Shown here in pieces: positions 16,911 to 28,872 of a stretch of 64,000 nt of DNA. Source of the DNA: Paucibacter aquatile (GTDB taxonomy: Bacteria; Pseudomonadota; Gammaproteobacteria; Burkholderiales; Burkholderiaceae_C). The stretch spans positions 248,001 through 312,000 of the forward strand of contig NZ_POSP01000004.1 of the NCBI RefSeq assembly GCF_002885975.1, read 5' to 3'. The position numbers were made by a program, and so were the translations under genes. Each line of letters starts with the position of its first letter. Within the stretch, counting starts at the first letter, position 1. Under the pieces are notes generated by a model. The model had not been told where the DNA came from and searched no databases. It worked only from the letters and a program-made list of their open reading frames with translations.

Positions 16911-17357
16911 TCAGCCGCTCCAGGGTTCGCAGATGGTGCTGAGCTCCACAGCCTTGCGCAGGCGCGCAGGCACCACCGATTCCAAGCCCATGGATTCCAG
17001 CGTGTACCAGGCTGCGCGCAAATAGGCAGCAGTGGATTGCCGAGCTTCACCCATCGGCAGGCCACGCGGCTCCGCGTGATCCAGCGCCCGGCCCTCGGAC
17101 TGGCGGCTTTGCATATGGCTGCGCGGTTCGATCACCGGCGCCCGGTAGCGCAGGGCGATGCGTGCCAGCAAGGTCTGCACCTCGTCGCTGTGCGCATGGG
17201 GCCCCAGCAATTTGGCCAGATCGCCCAGCACTTCCTCCGCAGCGGCTGCCAACAGGCGCGCTGCATGGTCGCTGCCCCCTGCCAGATAGAGGGCGGCGGC
17301 CAGGTCGGCGTATTCCAGGGCCAGCGCCAGCTTGGGCAGGTCGGGGTTCGAACTCAT
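16911..17357 (-). CDS. Hypothetical protein, largely alpha-helical
   Basis: This 148-residue protein is not recognised. It reads as helical (LALALEYADLAAALYLAG, HAARLLAAAAEEVLGDLAKLL) with no signal peptide or membrane span. A middle section with many charged residues and methionines (around RSHMQSRQSEGRALDH) looks like a linker, and there is a second helical part at the C-terminus. The ATG at 17357 opens the frame. It lies 105 bp upstream of the PilZ gene on the same strand, so the two could be co-transcribed. The composition matches the neighbours, so the frame is probably real. Confidence 0.55.
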   Translation of the reverse strand: MSSNPDLPKLALALEYADLAAALYLAGGSDHAARLLAAAAEEVLGDLAKLLGPHAHSDEVQTLLARIALRYRAPVIEPRSHMQSRQSEGRALDHAEPRGLPMGEARQSTAAYLRAAWYTLESMGLESVVPARLRKAVELSTICEPWSG

Positions 17358-17518
17358 GGTGTAAGAAGATGCAGCAGCGCAGGCTGTTTCAGCGCCGCAC
17401 AGTGTAGGCTGCGTGCGAGTGGCTACGAAGACAGTTTCACGTGCAGGCCTTCACGCAGCGCACGTGTGTGCTGATCAATCCTGCTGCAGATGGGTTTGAA
17501 CTTGCAAGGAGGTGCCCC

Positions 17519-18136
17519 ATGGGCGAACACATGATGGACCCGGATCGGCGCTCGCAACTGCGCCGCTTGGGCGGCTGGCTTGGAGCCGCCGCCTCGCTGA
17601 GCACGCTGGCTGCGCACAACGCACTCGCGGCACCGGCGACCGAGGATGAATCCAACAGCTACGACGAGGATTCCATTCTCAAGGCTGCGACCGATTTCTT
17701 TGGCAGCACCACCGAAGGTCTGGCCCGCGTGATCGAAAAGGCCTTCAAGGAGCAGGGCCGACCCAACGCATACGTCAAGGGCGAGGAAGTCAGTGCCGCG
17801 CTCAGCATTGGTCTTCGCTACGGTGAGGGACGTTTGCAGATGAAAACAGGCGCCAGTGCCCCGGTGTTCTGGGCCGGGCCTTCGATCGGTTTTGACGCCG
17901 GCGCGAATGCCTCCAAGGTATTCACCCTGGTCTACCACCTGCCCAAGGCCTCGGCCATCTACCAGCGCTTTCCAGGTGTGGATGGCAGTCTGTACTACGT
18001 GGGCGGCGCCGGCATCAATTACCAGCGCTTGAAGGGCATCACCTTGGCGCCCATCCGTCTTGGCGTGGGCATGCGGGCCGGCGCCAGCGTTGGCTATGTC
18101 CATTACCGGCGCGAGAAGAGCATCAATCCCTTCTGA
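17519..18136 (+). CDS. EipA family (DUF1134) envelope protein
   Basis: This exported protein of 205 residues has an N-terminal basic/hydrophobic signal (RRLGGWLGAAASLSTLAA) and a full-length DUF1134/EipA domain: ILKAATDFFGSTTEGLARVI, NAYVKGEEVSAALSIGLRYG, VFWAGPSIGFDAG, VYHLPKASAIYQRFPGVDGS, and the final GVNVGYL-like segment GASVGYVHYRREKSINPF. EipA was described in alphaproteobacteria (Brucella, Caulobacter) as a periplasmic beta-barrel-like protein needed for envelope integrity. AAGGAGG lies 7 nt before the ATG, which fixes the start. Neighbours give no further clue. Confidence 0.85.
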   Translation: MGEHMMDPDRRSQLRRLGGWLGAAASLSTLAAHNALAAPATEDESNSYDEDSILKAATDFFGSTTEGLARVIEKAFKEQGRPNAYVKGEEVSAALSIGLRYGEGRLQMKTGASAPVFWAGPSIGFDAGANASKVFTLVYHLPKASAIYQRFPGVDGSLYYVGGAGINYQRLKGITLAPIRLGVGMRAGASVGYVHYRREKSINPF

Positions 18137-18351
18137 GTTCCGGTCCATGCCCTGGCGGTTTGCAGATCCAGGCGCGGTGCCGAACCATTTTCATGCCGGG
18201 TTTTGGGGTTTTGATCCTTGTTTTCCTGGCCGTCGTCCCACAGCGCTTGGCGGCTGCTGACGCGACTTCTACGCTGACTCCCAGATCACGAGTTCGGGCC
18301 TGTGCCGGCCTCAAGGACTTGTGACACCTCAGACCTCAGAACGGAGTCCTC

Positions 18352-18807
18352 ATGAAGAAGTCCACATCTCTTTCGGCAGCGCTCATGGCCGCGGTGACCT
18401 TGAGTCTGAATTTGGGTATTGCGCATGCTCAATCACAGTTGCAGCGCGTGGCTGTCATCGGCCCGGCTGCCGGTGATTTGAGCTTGCCGCCCCTGGGGGA
18501 TGCCTGCCCCGGCTTTGCGCAAGTCTTGGATGATCAGCTCAGCTGGGTGGCTGAGCAAGAGGGTCGTGAATCGGTGGTGACCGTGGCTTTCAAGCTGGAA
18601 GGCGCGGAACCGATCGACCTGCGTGTGCAGGGCGGGGGGCTCAAGTACCGCCAAGCGGTTCGACGTGCCATGAATTTCATCAACTGTGTGCCTGGCGTGG
18701 CTCAAGGTGGTGCTTACAAGTTGCTGGTGAGTTTCAATGCCCGAACTGCCCAGCCTCACGCCGCCTTGCCGGCCCATGTGCTGGCTGCTCACGGGTCAGG
18801 GCGCTGA
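18352..18807 (+). CDS. Secreted hypothetical protein
   Basis: This 151-residue protein has a clear signal peptide (MKKSTSLSAALMAAVTLSLN, cleavage after AHA near residue 25). The mature part has two cysteines (in DACPGF and INCVPG) that could form a disulfide. It has segments reminiscent of TonB C-terminal-like small domains (VTVAFKLEG, RQAVRRAMNFINC), but I do not assign a family. CGGAG lies before the ATG. The 215 bp between it and the EipA gene hold no other feature that I can support. Confidence 0.65.
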   Translation: MKKSTSLSAALMAAVTLSLNLGIAHAQSQLQRVAVIGPAAGDLSLPPLGDACPGFAQVLDDQLSWVAEQEGRESVVTVAFKLEGAEPIDLRVQGGGLKYRQAVRRAMNFINCVPGVAQGGAYKLLVSFNARTAQPHAALPAHVLAAHGSGR

Positions 18808-18860
18808 AAAGGTGGGCGCCGGAGCTTGCGCCTGCTCGCTTGAAACTCAGGCCTGAGGCC

Positions 18861-19484
18861 TCAGGGCAGCCAGATCTCGAACCGGGTTCCACGCTGGCGT
18901 TGCGCCGCGTCGCGTGGCTTCAACACGACTCGGCCCTGGCGTTCGCCGAGCTGATGAGCTCGGGCAACGGCCGCGCAGAGCTCCAAGCCCAGGCCCGTGG
19001 ATGAGCGGGCGGCAGGGTCTTTGGCGTCCAGACCCAAACCGTCATCCTCGACGGCCAGCACCAGGAAGCCATCCTCAAGCTGGGCGCTCAGGCGCACTTC
19101 GCTGCGCGCGAATCGCCAGGCGTTGTGCAGGGCCGCTTCCAGGGCCAGGCGCACCAAGCGTGGGTCGAAGTACCAGAAGGCAGGCGCAGCTGTGCAGTCA
19201 TCCAGGCTCAGCGGAGCGCCGTCAGGGCGTGAGTCCACGCGCAGCATCTGCTGGAGGAATTCCCGCGGCGACTCATCCTCCATTTGCGCCGTGAGCCTGG
19301 CATGAGGGGTGGCGTAAACCGTCAGATACGCTATCAGGCGTTGGCGCAGCTGGGCGCAGTGCAAATGGGCGCGGTGGGCAGCCTCGGCCTCAGGCGCTTC
19401 AACCAGCAGGCTCAATTCAGCCTCCAGCACGCCAAGCTGGTTCTTGAGGTCATGGACCAGCAAGGCCAGCAGCTCGCGATTCAT
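18861..19484 (-). CDS. Soluble sensor-less histidine kinase, translationally coupled to a receiver-TPR protein
   Basis: This short histidine kinase has 207 residues. The phosphoacceptor box is LVHDLKNQLGVLE near the N-terminus, directly followed by a GHKL ATPase domain with LEAALHNAWRFA (N box), VEDDGLGLD (G1) and STGLGLELCAAVARAHQLG (G2). No sensor, HAMP or membrane segment is present, so the input must come through a partner. The ATG at 19484 overlaps the stop of the receiver-TPR gene by 4 nt, implying coupled translation and a working pair. The open frame continues upstream inside that gene but is not expected to be used. Confidence 0.8.
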   Translation of the reverse strand: MNRELLALLVHDLKNQLGVLEAELSLLVEAPEAEAAHRAHLHCAQLRQRLIAYLTVYATPHARLTAQMEDESPREFLQQMLRVDSRPDGAPLSLDDCTAAPAFWYFDPRLVRLALEAALHNAWRFARSEVRLSAQLEDGFLVLAVEDDGLGLDAKDPAARSSTGLGLELCAAVARAHQLGERQGRVVLKPRDAAQRQRGTRFEIWLP

Positions 19485-21172
19485 GCGCCAGCGCGGCCAG
19501 CCGGTGCCGCAGTCGCGCTGATGCTGAAGGGCGAATTGCCCTGCAAGGCGGCCAAAGTCTCCCGCAGGTAGCGGCGCATCTGGGCCACGCGATCGTTGCC
19601 GGGCATCAGCTTTTCCAGCCGGGCCAGATAGTCGCGCACCTGGTTGAGACGGCTGTCGTCGAGCTTCTTTTTCAAGCGCAGCGCCATGCAGTTCATCTGC
19701 GCGCATTCCAGCAGCACGGTGGTGTTCTCGGGGTACTCGGCCAGCTCAGCCTCGATGGCCTGCAGCGCTTCATCGAGCTGCCCGGCGCGCAGCAGCATCT
19801 TGGCCTCGTGCAAACGGGTCTTGAGGCCCTTGCTGGCGGCATGGACCACGCCCTCGATCTGGTCCTTGTGGCCGGTGTCATTCAAGGCCTTGCAGGCCAG
19901 CTGCTGGATGCGGCTGTTTTCATGGTCGGCGCTGACCGCCTGGTTGATCAGCTTCAGCCCCGTTTCGATCTGGCCCGTCAGCAAGGCGGCGCGTGCCAGG
20001 GTGACGGTGGCGAAATCGGCCTTGCCGGTCATGGGCGCTTGGGCCAGAGCCTGCTCGGCTTCGCGGGCGGCTTTCTCGCTCTCGCCTTGCAGGGCATGGG
20101 CTTGCGCGCGCAGGGCCAGGGCCACGGCTTCGAATTCGGGCTCCTGAGCGCCGCGGGTGGCTCGGGTGGCGCTGTCGGCGATCAATTCCAGCGCTTCCTT
20201 GGTTTCGCCCAGGTCGATCTGGGTCTGGGCCAGGGACAGCAGATCCTGTGCCTGCGCCGTGATCGCGCCCTGGCTGAACTTGACGGCTTTTTGCAGGCTG
20301 GCCTTGGCGGTGGCGAGATCACCGTTGCGGTAGGCGCTCTCGGCCAGTTGGCGCTGGCGCCGTGCCGAAGGCACGACCTGGGCGCTCTTTTTCATCATCT
20401 GCATGGCGGCACCGTGGTCGCCCAGGGCTTCCAGGGCTTGGGCGGCGATGTCGTAAGCGGCCAGGTTCTTGTCGCCCTCGGGTGAGCTGAGGATGGCCTG
20501 GGCCAAGCGTTTGGCCTCCTCGAACTTGCCGGCCGCTTTCTGTGCCCGGGCCAGGCCGATCTGGGCCCACATCAGGCCGGCACGCAGGTCCAGCGCACCC
20601 TGGTAGACCTGGCGCGCTTCATCGGCATTGCCGAGGTCCAGCAAGGTCTGGCCCTTGATCTGCAGGGCATGCATGAACCAGCGGTCTTTCTTGGCCAGCA
20701 AGGCGTCGCAGGCGAGCAGGGCGGCGGGCAGATCGTTCTTGCTCAGGGCTTTGTTGATGTCGAGCAGGGCGTGGCGCTTGTCGAGCTGGCTTTTGAGCCG
20801 GTCTTCGATGTCCCCGGCGGTGATGGGCTTGAGTAGGTAGGCGTCGGGCATGTGCTCGCTCGCTGACGCCACCGAGTTGTAGTTGCTCTCGGCCGTGATC
20901 ATGAAGAACAAGGTGTCTTGCGCCAGCAGCCGACCTTCACGCAGGAACTCGAACAGCTGCTGGCCGTCGGTCTTGTGGTTGAGGTTGTAGTCGCACAGGA
21001 TCAGGCCGTAGTGCTTGGCGCGCACCATGCGCAGTGCGTCTTCGGCCGAGCCTGCGGCATCGATCTTGCCGATGCCCAGCATGCCCAGCTGGCCGCGCAG
21101 CGTGGTCTGCTGGGTGGCCATATCGTCCACGACCAGGGCTTCAATCTTGGAGTACGGGGTATCGACGCGCAT
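19481..21172 (-). CDS. Response regulator with N-terminal receiver domain and C-terminal TPR repeats
   Basis: This 563-residue protein has an N-terminal CheY-like receiver (about 5-125) with acidic residues in ALVVDDMA, the phospho-acceptor aspartate in LILCDYNL, MITAES and the conserved lysine in LLKPI. The remainder is a chain of tetratricopeptide repeats (for example ALLACDALLAKKDRWFMHAL, NADEARQVYQGALDLRAGLM, EAKRLAQAIL), forming a protein-binding solenoid. There is no DNA-binding output, so signalling is by protein interaction. The start at 21172 has AAGGGAG just upstream; an ATG 18 nt earlier is also open. The coupled kinase gene follows with a 4-nt overlap. Confidence 0.85.
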   Translation of the reverse strand: MRVDTPYSKIEALVVDDMATQQTTLRGQLGMLGIGKIDAAGSAEDALRMVRAKHYGLILCDYNLNHKTDGQQLFEFLREGRLLAQDTLFFMITAESNYNSVASASEHMPDAYLLKPITAGDIEDRLKSQLDKRHALLDINKALSKNDLPAALLACDALLAKKDRWFMHALQIKGQTLLDLGNADEARQVYQGALDLRAGLMWAQIGLARAQKAAGKFEEAKRLAQAILSSPEGDKNLAAYDIAAQALEALGDHGAAMQMMKKSAQVVPSARRQRQLAESAYRNGDLATAKASLQKAVKFSQGAITAQAQDLLSLAQTQIDLGETKEALELIADSATRATRGAQEPEFEAVALALRAQAHALQGESEKAAREAEQALAQAPMTGKADFATVTLARAALLTGQIETGLKLINQAVSADHENSRIQQLACKALNDTGHKDQIEGVVHAASKGLKTRLHEAKMLLRAGQLDEALQAIEAELAEYPENTTVLLECAQMNCMALRLKKKLDDSRLNQVRDYLARLEKLMPGNDRVAQMRRYLRETLAALQGNSPFSISATAAPAGRAGA

Positions 21173-21323
21173 AAGCTCCCTTGTGCACATGGCAACGCGG
21201 TCGCTGGGCTGGTGTCGCTCGGCTTGCGTTGCAAGCCTGAGCGATCAGCGCCCAGTGTTTGATGGCAAGCTTACAGGAGCTCGGCGGCGCTGAGGCGCGG
21301 AGTTGAGGTGGGATCTAGGGCCG

Positions 21324-21352
21324 AAACGCCGCCCAGCAATCACCGGGCGGCG
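21324..21352 (-). terminator. Terminator-like hairpin after the YjfB-like gene
   Basis: On the reverse strand CGCCGCCC and GGGCGGCG form a perfect 8-bp stem with a 10-nt loop, followed by TTTCGG. It begins a few bases after the YjfB-like stop codon. The T run is short, so the call is moderate. Confidence 0.5.
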
Positions 21353-21358
21353 GCGGCC

Positions 21359-21562
21359 TCAGGCGTAGACGTTGAGCCGGGTGCCCAGCGAGCCCGAGCT
21401 GGCCAGGGCCGGCTGGGCCGGCAGTGCGTCCAGCAGTTGCAGGGCGCCCTGCGCTTGCTGGTCGATGGCTTTTTTCAGCACCAGCATCTGCGCGCTCGAT
21501 TGCACGCTGCCAGGCGCGGCGGAGCCGGCCTTGTGGACCAGGGCGGTGTTGGCGAGTTCCAT
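21359..21562 (-). CDS. YjfB-like putative motility protein (small)
   Basis: This 67-residue protein resembles the small YjfB/putative motility protein family (PF14070-type). The conserved pattern is seen as MLVLKKAIDQQAQGALQLLD, followed by a proline-containing linker and the C-terminal SLGTRLNVYA. AAGGAG lies upstream of the ATG. The family is often found in flagellated bacteria and is thought to be linked to motility; its biochemical role is not established. It sits between ppc and the receiver-TPR gene on the same strand, with its own terminator-like hairpin. Confidence 0.65.
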   Translation of the reverse strand: MELANTALVHKAGSAAPGSVQSSAQMLVLKKAIDQQAQGALQLLDALPAQPALASSGSLGTRLNVYA

Positions 21563-21634
21563 GCGGGGCTCCTTGGTGCGGCTGCTGCTTCTTCCGCAGT
21601 TGTCGGCCGCCCCGGCCTGGAACTTGAGCCCGGA

Positions 21635-24478
<2,844 letters not shown>

Positions 24479-24505
24479 GGCGGGGCTCGGCTGGACAGGG
24501 GTGAT

Positions 24506-24518
24506 GTAACAAGGTTAC
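24506..24518. promoter_or_regulatory. Short palindrome between ppc and hemC
   Basis: GTAAC-aag-GTTAC is a perfect 5-bp inverted repeat in the 108-bp divergent region. It could be an operator half-site pair, but it is short and no regulator is known for it. I could not identify convincing -35/-10 pairs for either gene here. Confidence 0.25.
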
Positions 24519-24586
24519 GTTAATCCAACTCTAGCAGTTTCTTCGGCTCGCCAATTTCGGCTGAGTTACAACAGCCGCCTGCTAGC

Positions 24587-25525
24587 ATGCCGGCCATGAA
24601 AGAAACCATCGTCATCGCCACGCGCGAAAGCCGTCTGGCCCTCTGGCAGGCCGAGCATGTCAAGGCGCTGCTGGAGCACAGCCTGCATCTCAACGTCGAG
24701 CTGCTGGGCATGACCACTCGCGGCGACCAGATCCTCGACCGCACCCTGTCCAAGGTCGGCGGCAAGGGCTTGTTCGTGAAAGAGCTTGAAACCGCGCTGG
24801 AAGAGGGCCGTGCCCATCTGGCCGTGCATTCACTCAAGGACGTGCCCATGGAGCTGCCCGAGGGCTTCGCCCTGGCTGCCATCCTGGAGCGCGAAGACCC
24901 GCGCGATGCTCTGGTGTCCAACCGTTATGCCTCTCTGACCGAGTTGCCGCAGGGTGCCTTGGTCGGTACCTCCAGCCTGCGCCGCATGGCCCAGCTCAAG
25001 GCCTTGCGTCCCGATCTGCGCATCGAACCGCTGCGCGGCAATCTCGACACCCGCTTGCGCAAGCTCGATGAAGGTGGCTACGACGCCATCGTCCTGGCCG
25101 CGGCCGGCCTCAAGCGCCTGGGCCTGGCGGATCGCATCCGCAGCCATTTCAGCGTCGAGGAGATGATTCCTTGCGCCGGCCAAGGCGCCCTCGGCATCGA
25201 GCTGCGCGCCGATGCGGCAGAACTCAACGCTCAGCTGGCCACCTTGATCGACCGCCCGACCTGGCTGGCCACGCAGACCGAACGCGCCGTTTCGCGCAGC
25301 CTTGGCGGCAGCTGCAGCATGCCGCTTGCAGCCCATGCGCGCTGGCAGGGCGAGCAGTTGCTGGTGGCCGTGGCCCTGGGCCATGCCGAGTCGCCCGAGC
25401 GGCCTTTGCTGAAGACGCAGCTGCAGGCCGTGGTGCGCAGCGATGCCGAAGCCGTGGCCTTGGGCGAGCAGGCGGCCCAAGCCCTGCGTGATCTGGGTGC
25501 GGCGGACTATCTGCCCGCAGCCTGA
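24587..25525 (+). CDS. hemC: Hydroxymethylbilane synthase (porphobilinogen deaminase)
   Basis: It polymerises four porphobilinogens into hydroxymethylbilane in tetrapyrrole (haem) synthesis. It has 312 residues, full length. Conserved elements are [61 protein letters not shown] and [13 protein letters not shown]. The dipyrromethane cofactor cysteine lies in [13 protein letters not shown]. Starts at 24587 or 24596 are both possible. It begins a hemC-hemD-hemX-hemY run. Confidence 0.97.
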   Translation: MPAMKETIVIATRESRLALWQAEHVKALLEHSLHLNVELLGMTTRGDQILDRTLSKVGGKGLFVKELETALEEGRAHLAVHSLKDVPMELPEGFALAAILEREDPRDALVSNRYASLTELPQGALVGTSSLRRMAQLKALRPDLRIEPLRGNLDTRLRKLDEGGYDAIVLAAAGLKRLGLADRIRSHFSVEEMIPCAGQGALGIELRADAAELNAQLATLIDRPTWLATQTERAVSRSLGGSCSMPLAAHARWQGEQLLVAVALGHAESPERPLLKTQLQAVVRSDAEAVALGEQAAQALRDLGAADYLPAA

Positions 25526-25538
25526 CTCGCTCGCCGCC

Positions 25539-26351
25539 ATGGCGTCGCCCGAAACGGCCGCTTTGCAATTGATCCTGACCCGGCCGCAGCAGCAGGCCGG
25601 CGACTGGCTGCAGCGCTTGCAAGCGCAGGGCGTGCCGGCGCGCAGCTTTCCGCTGCTGGCCATCAGCCCCGCGGCGCCCGAGCAGGCTCAAGCGGCCTGG
25701 GCGGCCTTGCCACGGGCGCGTCTGGCCTTCTTCGTCAGCCCCAATGCGGTCGAGGGCTTTTTTGCGCAAGCACCGGCGGGCTTTGAATGGCCCGCGGCCT
25801 GTCTGGCCGCCTGTGTCGGGCCCGGCAGCGCGCGCGCCTTGCAGGCGGCCGGCGTGCCGGCTTCCCGCATCATCCAGCCGCCGGCCGACGCGCCCAGCCT
25901 CGACTCCGAGCACTTGTGGCCCCAGCTCAGCGGCATGGGTTGGCAAGGCCAGGCGGTGCTGATGCTGCGTGGTGAGGGCGGCCGCGACTGGCTGGCCGAG
26001 CGCTTGCGCGAGCGCGGTGCGGCGCCGGTTGAGTTCTTCAGCGTCTACCGGCGCGGCTGCCCGCAGCTGGATGCGGCGCAGCAGCAGGAGCTGGCCGATC
26101 TGCTCGCGCAGCCACAGCGCATGCTCTGGCTGTTCAGCAGCGGCGAGGCGGTTGGACACCTGCACAGCCTGGCGCCGGCCGGCGTGGACTGGTCTCGTCA
26201 GCGCTGCCTGGCCACCCACGTCCGCATCGCCGAGCGCGCGCGCGCCGAGGGCTGGGGGCATGTGGTTTTGACGCGACCCGACGCGGCCGCCGTGGCCCAA
26301 GCCTTCGGTGCGGTGCAGGCCGACGCCTACAATCATTTTCACTGTGAGTGA
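25539..26351 (+). CDS. hemD: Uroporphyrinogen-III synthase
   Basis: It cyclises hydroxymethylbilane with inversion of ring D to give uroporphyrinogen III. It has 270 residues in the typical two-lobed fold. The family diverges strongly; identifiable parts are LILTRPQQQAGDWLQRL, FVSPNAVEGFF, VGPGSARALQAAGV, VLMLRGEGGRDWLAERL and LFSSGEAVGHL. It begins 13 nt after hemC, and its end overlaps hemX by 8 nt, so the run is one operon. Confidence 0.93.
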   Translation: MASPETAALQLILTRPQQQAGDWLQRLQAQGVPARSFPLLAISPAAPEQAQAAWAALPRARLAFFVSPNAVEGFFAQAPAGFEWPAACLAACVGPGSARALQAAGVPASRIIQPPADAPSLDSEHLWPQLSGMGWQGQAVLMLRGEGGRDWLAERLRERGAAPVEFFSVYRRGCPQLDAAQQQELADLLAQPQRMLWLFSSGEAVGHLHSLAPAGVDWSRQRCLATHVRIAERARAEGWGHVVLTRPDAAAVAQAFGAVQADAYNHFHCE

Positions 26352-27540
26352 TGCCCAAACCCCCCCTCTCGACGCCACGACGGGCGCTGCTGCGCCCGCC
26401 AGCGATGCGCCCGGCGCGAGCCTGAATTCCGTGACTTCCGTTCCCGCTGCCGCGCTGCCCGCCGCCGCCTTGCCGAGCTGGGTGCCGGTGACCCTGCTGT
26501 TGCTTGGCGTCGCCTCGCTGGCCGGTGTCGGCCTGGCATGGCAAGGCCTGAGTCGCCAGCAAGCGCTGGAGCAAGAGCTGGTGCGCCGCCAGGAGCTGGT
26601 GCAGGCCGAGGCCAGCGAGGCCCGTGCCGCTTCGCGCCAGTCGCAAGACCTGACCCGTGACACGGCCGCCAAGGTGGCGCTGCTCGATGCCCGCCTGGCC
26701 GAGGTGGCCTTGCAGCGCGGGCAGCTGGAAGAGTTGATCCAGTCCATGTCCCGCTCGCGCGATGAGAATGTGATCGGCGACATCGAAGCCTCCATCCGCG
26801 TGGCCCTGCAGCAGGCTGCCGTGACCGGCAGCGTCGAGCCCTTGGTGGCCACGCTCAAGCAGGCCGACGAGCGCCTGCTGCGCTACAAGCAACCACGTAT
26901 GGAAGGCGTGCGCCGCGCCGTGGCGCGCGATCTGGACCGCGTCAAGGCCATCAGCGTGGTCGATGTGTCCACCCTGACCATCAAGCTCGACGAGGTGGTG
27001 CGCCTGCTCGACGAACTGCCCCTGCTGGCGGTGGCCGAGCGTGGCGGCGAGCCGGCGACGGCGCCGGGCCGTGCTGGCAAGCCGAGCGGAGCCAGCGCCA
27101 AGGCGCAAGACGGCAAGGCCGATGCGGCACCGGGCGAGGACGACGGCGCGCTGTCGGTCTGGTGGTGGCGTGCCAAGACCCGACTGGCCGAGATGGCGGG
27201 CCTGGTCTGGGGTGAGACCCGCACCCTGGTTCGCGTCACCCGCATCGACCATCCCGAGGCGGTGCTGCTGGCGCCCGAGCAGGCGTTTTTCCTGCGCGAG
27301 AACCTCAAGCTGCGCCTGCTCAATGCCCGCCTGGCCTTGCTCAGTCGCCAGTTCGACACCGCGCAGGCCGATCTGCGTGACAGCCAGGACGTGCTGAACC
27401 ATTACTTCGACGCCCGCTCCCGCAAGGTCAGCTCGGCCATCGATCTGGTGCGCCAGGTCGCCGGTCAGGCGCGCCAGGTCAGCGTGCCGCGCCCCGATGA
27501 CACCCTGGCTGCTTTGGCGGCCGCTGCGGCGGGCCGCTGA
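26344..27540 (+). CDS. hemX: HemX-like membrane protein (uroporphyrinogen-III C-methyltransferase-like)
   Basis: This inner-membrane protein of 398 residues from a GTG start overlaps the hemD stop. An Ala/Pro-rich N-terminus is followed by one membrane span (about residues 45-65, VPVTLLLLGVASLAGVGLAW). A coiled coil comes next (EQELVRRQELVQAEASEARA), then a periplasmic helical domain. A low-complexity insert (about 238-270) interrupts the domain. HemX proteins were named as methyltransferases but lack the SAM-binding motifs; their role is probably structural, with HemY, in tetrapyrrole synthesis. Position after hemD and before hemY is the classical order. Confidence 0.88.
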   Translation: MSDAQTPPLDATTGAAAPASDAPGASLNSVTSVPAAALPAAALPSWVPVTLLLLGVASLAGVGLAWQGLSRQQALEQELVRRQELVQAEASEARAASRQSQDLTRDTAAKVALLDARLAEVALQRGQLEELIQSMSRSRDENVIGDIEASIRVALQQAAVTGSVEPLVATLKQADERLLRYKQPRMEGVRRAVARDLDRVKAISVVDVSTLTIKLDEVVRLLDELPLLAVAERGGEPATAPGRAGKPSGASAKAQDGKADAAPGEDDGALSVWWWRAKTRLAEMAGLVWGETRTLVRVTRIDHPEAVLLAPEQAFFLRENLKLRLLNARLALLSRQFDTAQADLRDSQDVLNHYFDARSRKVSSAIDLVRQVAGQARQVSVPRPDDTLAALAAAAAGR

Positions 27541-27605
27541 TTGCCCGGAGCAGGCCCGCGGTCGACTCCCAACTTCAAAAAAGAACGAAAGCAAAGGTTC
27601 GGTTC

Positions 27606-28853
27606 ATGCGTACCGTGGTGTGGTTGGTCCTTTTGTTCACCGTGGCGGTGGTGGCCGCGCTGGCCTTGGGCCAGAACGATGGGCTGGCCAGCTTCTACTG
27701 GAATGGCTGGCGCCTGGATGTGTCCTTGAACCTGTTCCTGCTGGCCTTGGTCGGCACCTGCTTTGCCTTGGTCACCGCCATCCAGACCATCGGCGCCTTG
27801 ACCAGCCTGCCGCGCCGTGCGCACGAGTGGCGTCTGGCCCAGCGCGAGCGCGGCGCCCAACTGGCCTTGCGCGATGCCTTGGCCGAGTTCTTCGGCGCCC
27901 GTTACGGACGCGCCCAGAAGGCCGCCCAGCGTGCGCTCAGCATCCATGCCCAGACGCCCGCGTTGCAGCAGGACGAGGGCTTTCTGGCCCTGGGCCATCT
28001 GCTCTCGGCCAGCAGCGCCCATCGCCTGCAGGACAAGCGCCGCCGTGATGAGCAGCTGCAGCTGGCGCTGGATGCCGCCAAGCGCTCGCCGCAAGGCCGT
28101 GCGCAGGAGGAGGGCGCCCGTTTGCTGGCTGCCGAGTGGGCGCTGGACGACCGTGATGCGCCGCGTGCGTTGAGCCTGCTGGCTGAGCTCTCCCCGGGCG
28201 TGGCGCGCCGTACCCAGGCCCTGCGACTGAAGCTGCAGGCCAGCCGTTTGGCCAAGCAGCCGCTGGAGGCGCTGCGCACCGCGCGCCTGCTGGCCAAGCA
28301 CCAGGGCTTCTCCAAGGTCGCCGCCCAGGGCCTGCTGCGCTCACTGGCCTTCGAGGCGCTGGATGCCGCCCGAGATGCCGACCAGCTTCGCTCTGTCTGG
28401 CAGCAACTGGACAGCGCCGACCGCCGTGATGTGTTTGTGGCCGCGCGCGCGGCACAGCGGGCGGGTGCGCTTGGCGTGCCAGACGATGGCCGCGGCTGGC
28501 TGCGGCCTTTCTGGGACGATGTTGCCGAGCTGGGTGCGGACGAACGGGCGACGCTGGCCGAAGCCTTGGTGCTGGTCTTGCCCGGCCTGGGCCCTGAATG
28601 GTTGCAGCGTCTGGAGACGGCGGTGCAGCGCTTCCCGCGCGACCGGGCCTTCAGCTATGCCCTGGGCCATGCGCTGGCCGAGCGCCAGCTTTGGGGCAAG
28701 GCACGCTTGATCCTGGAGCAGGTGGCCGATGATTCCAGTCTGGGCACGGCCGCGCGCCGCCGCAGCTGGTTGGTGCTGGCCCATCTGGCCGAGCAGGACG
28801 GCGATCTGGACCGCCGCGCCCGCTGCCACGAGGCGGCCGCCACGCTGGTTTGA
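27606..28853 (+). CDS. hemY: HemY-like TPR membrane protein of the haem operon
   Basis: This 415-residue membrane protein has two N-terminal spans (about 2-21 and 40-62: VVWLVLLFTVAVVAALALG and LFLLALVGTCFALVTAI) and then a helical TPR-like domain (for example FFGARYGRAQKAAQRALSIH, ALSLLAELSPGVARRTQAL). This is the proteobacterial HemY, not the Gram-positive protoporphyrinogen oxidase of the same name. It probably scaffolds haem synthesis enzymes at the membrane. It follows hemX by 65 bp and ends the haem run; the tRNA-Arg gene starts 60 bp later. Confidence 0.9.
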   Translation: MRTVVWLVLLFTVAVVAALALGQNDGLASFYWNGWRLDVSLNLFLLALVGTCFALVTAIQTIGALTSLPRRAHEWRLAQRERGAQLALRDALAEFFGARYGRAQKAAQRALSIHAQTPALQQDEGFLALGHLLSASSAHRLQDKRRRDEQLQLALDAAKRSPQGRAQEEGARLLAAEWALDDRDAPRALSLLAELSPGVARRTQALRLKLQASRLAKQPLEALRTARLLAKHQGFSKVAAQGLLRSLAFEALDAARDADQLRSVWQQLDSADRRDVFVAARAAQRAGALGVPDDGRGWLRPFWDDVAELGADERATLAEALVLVLPGLGPEWLQRLETAVQRFPRDRAFSYALGHALAERQLWGKARLILEQVADDSSLGTAARRRSWLVLAHLAEQDGDLDRRARCHEAAATLV

Positions 28854-28872
28854 GTCAAAAAATTGAAAAGTC

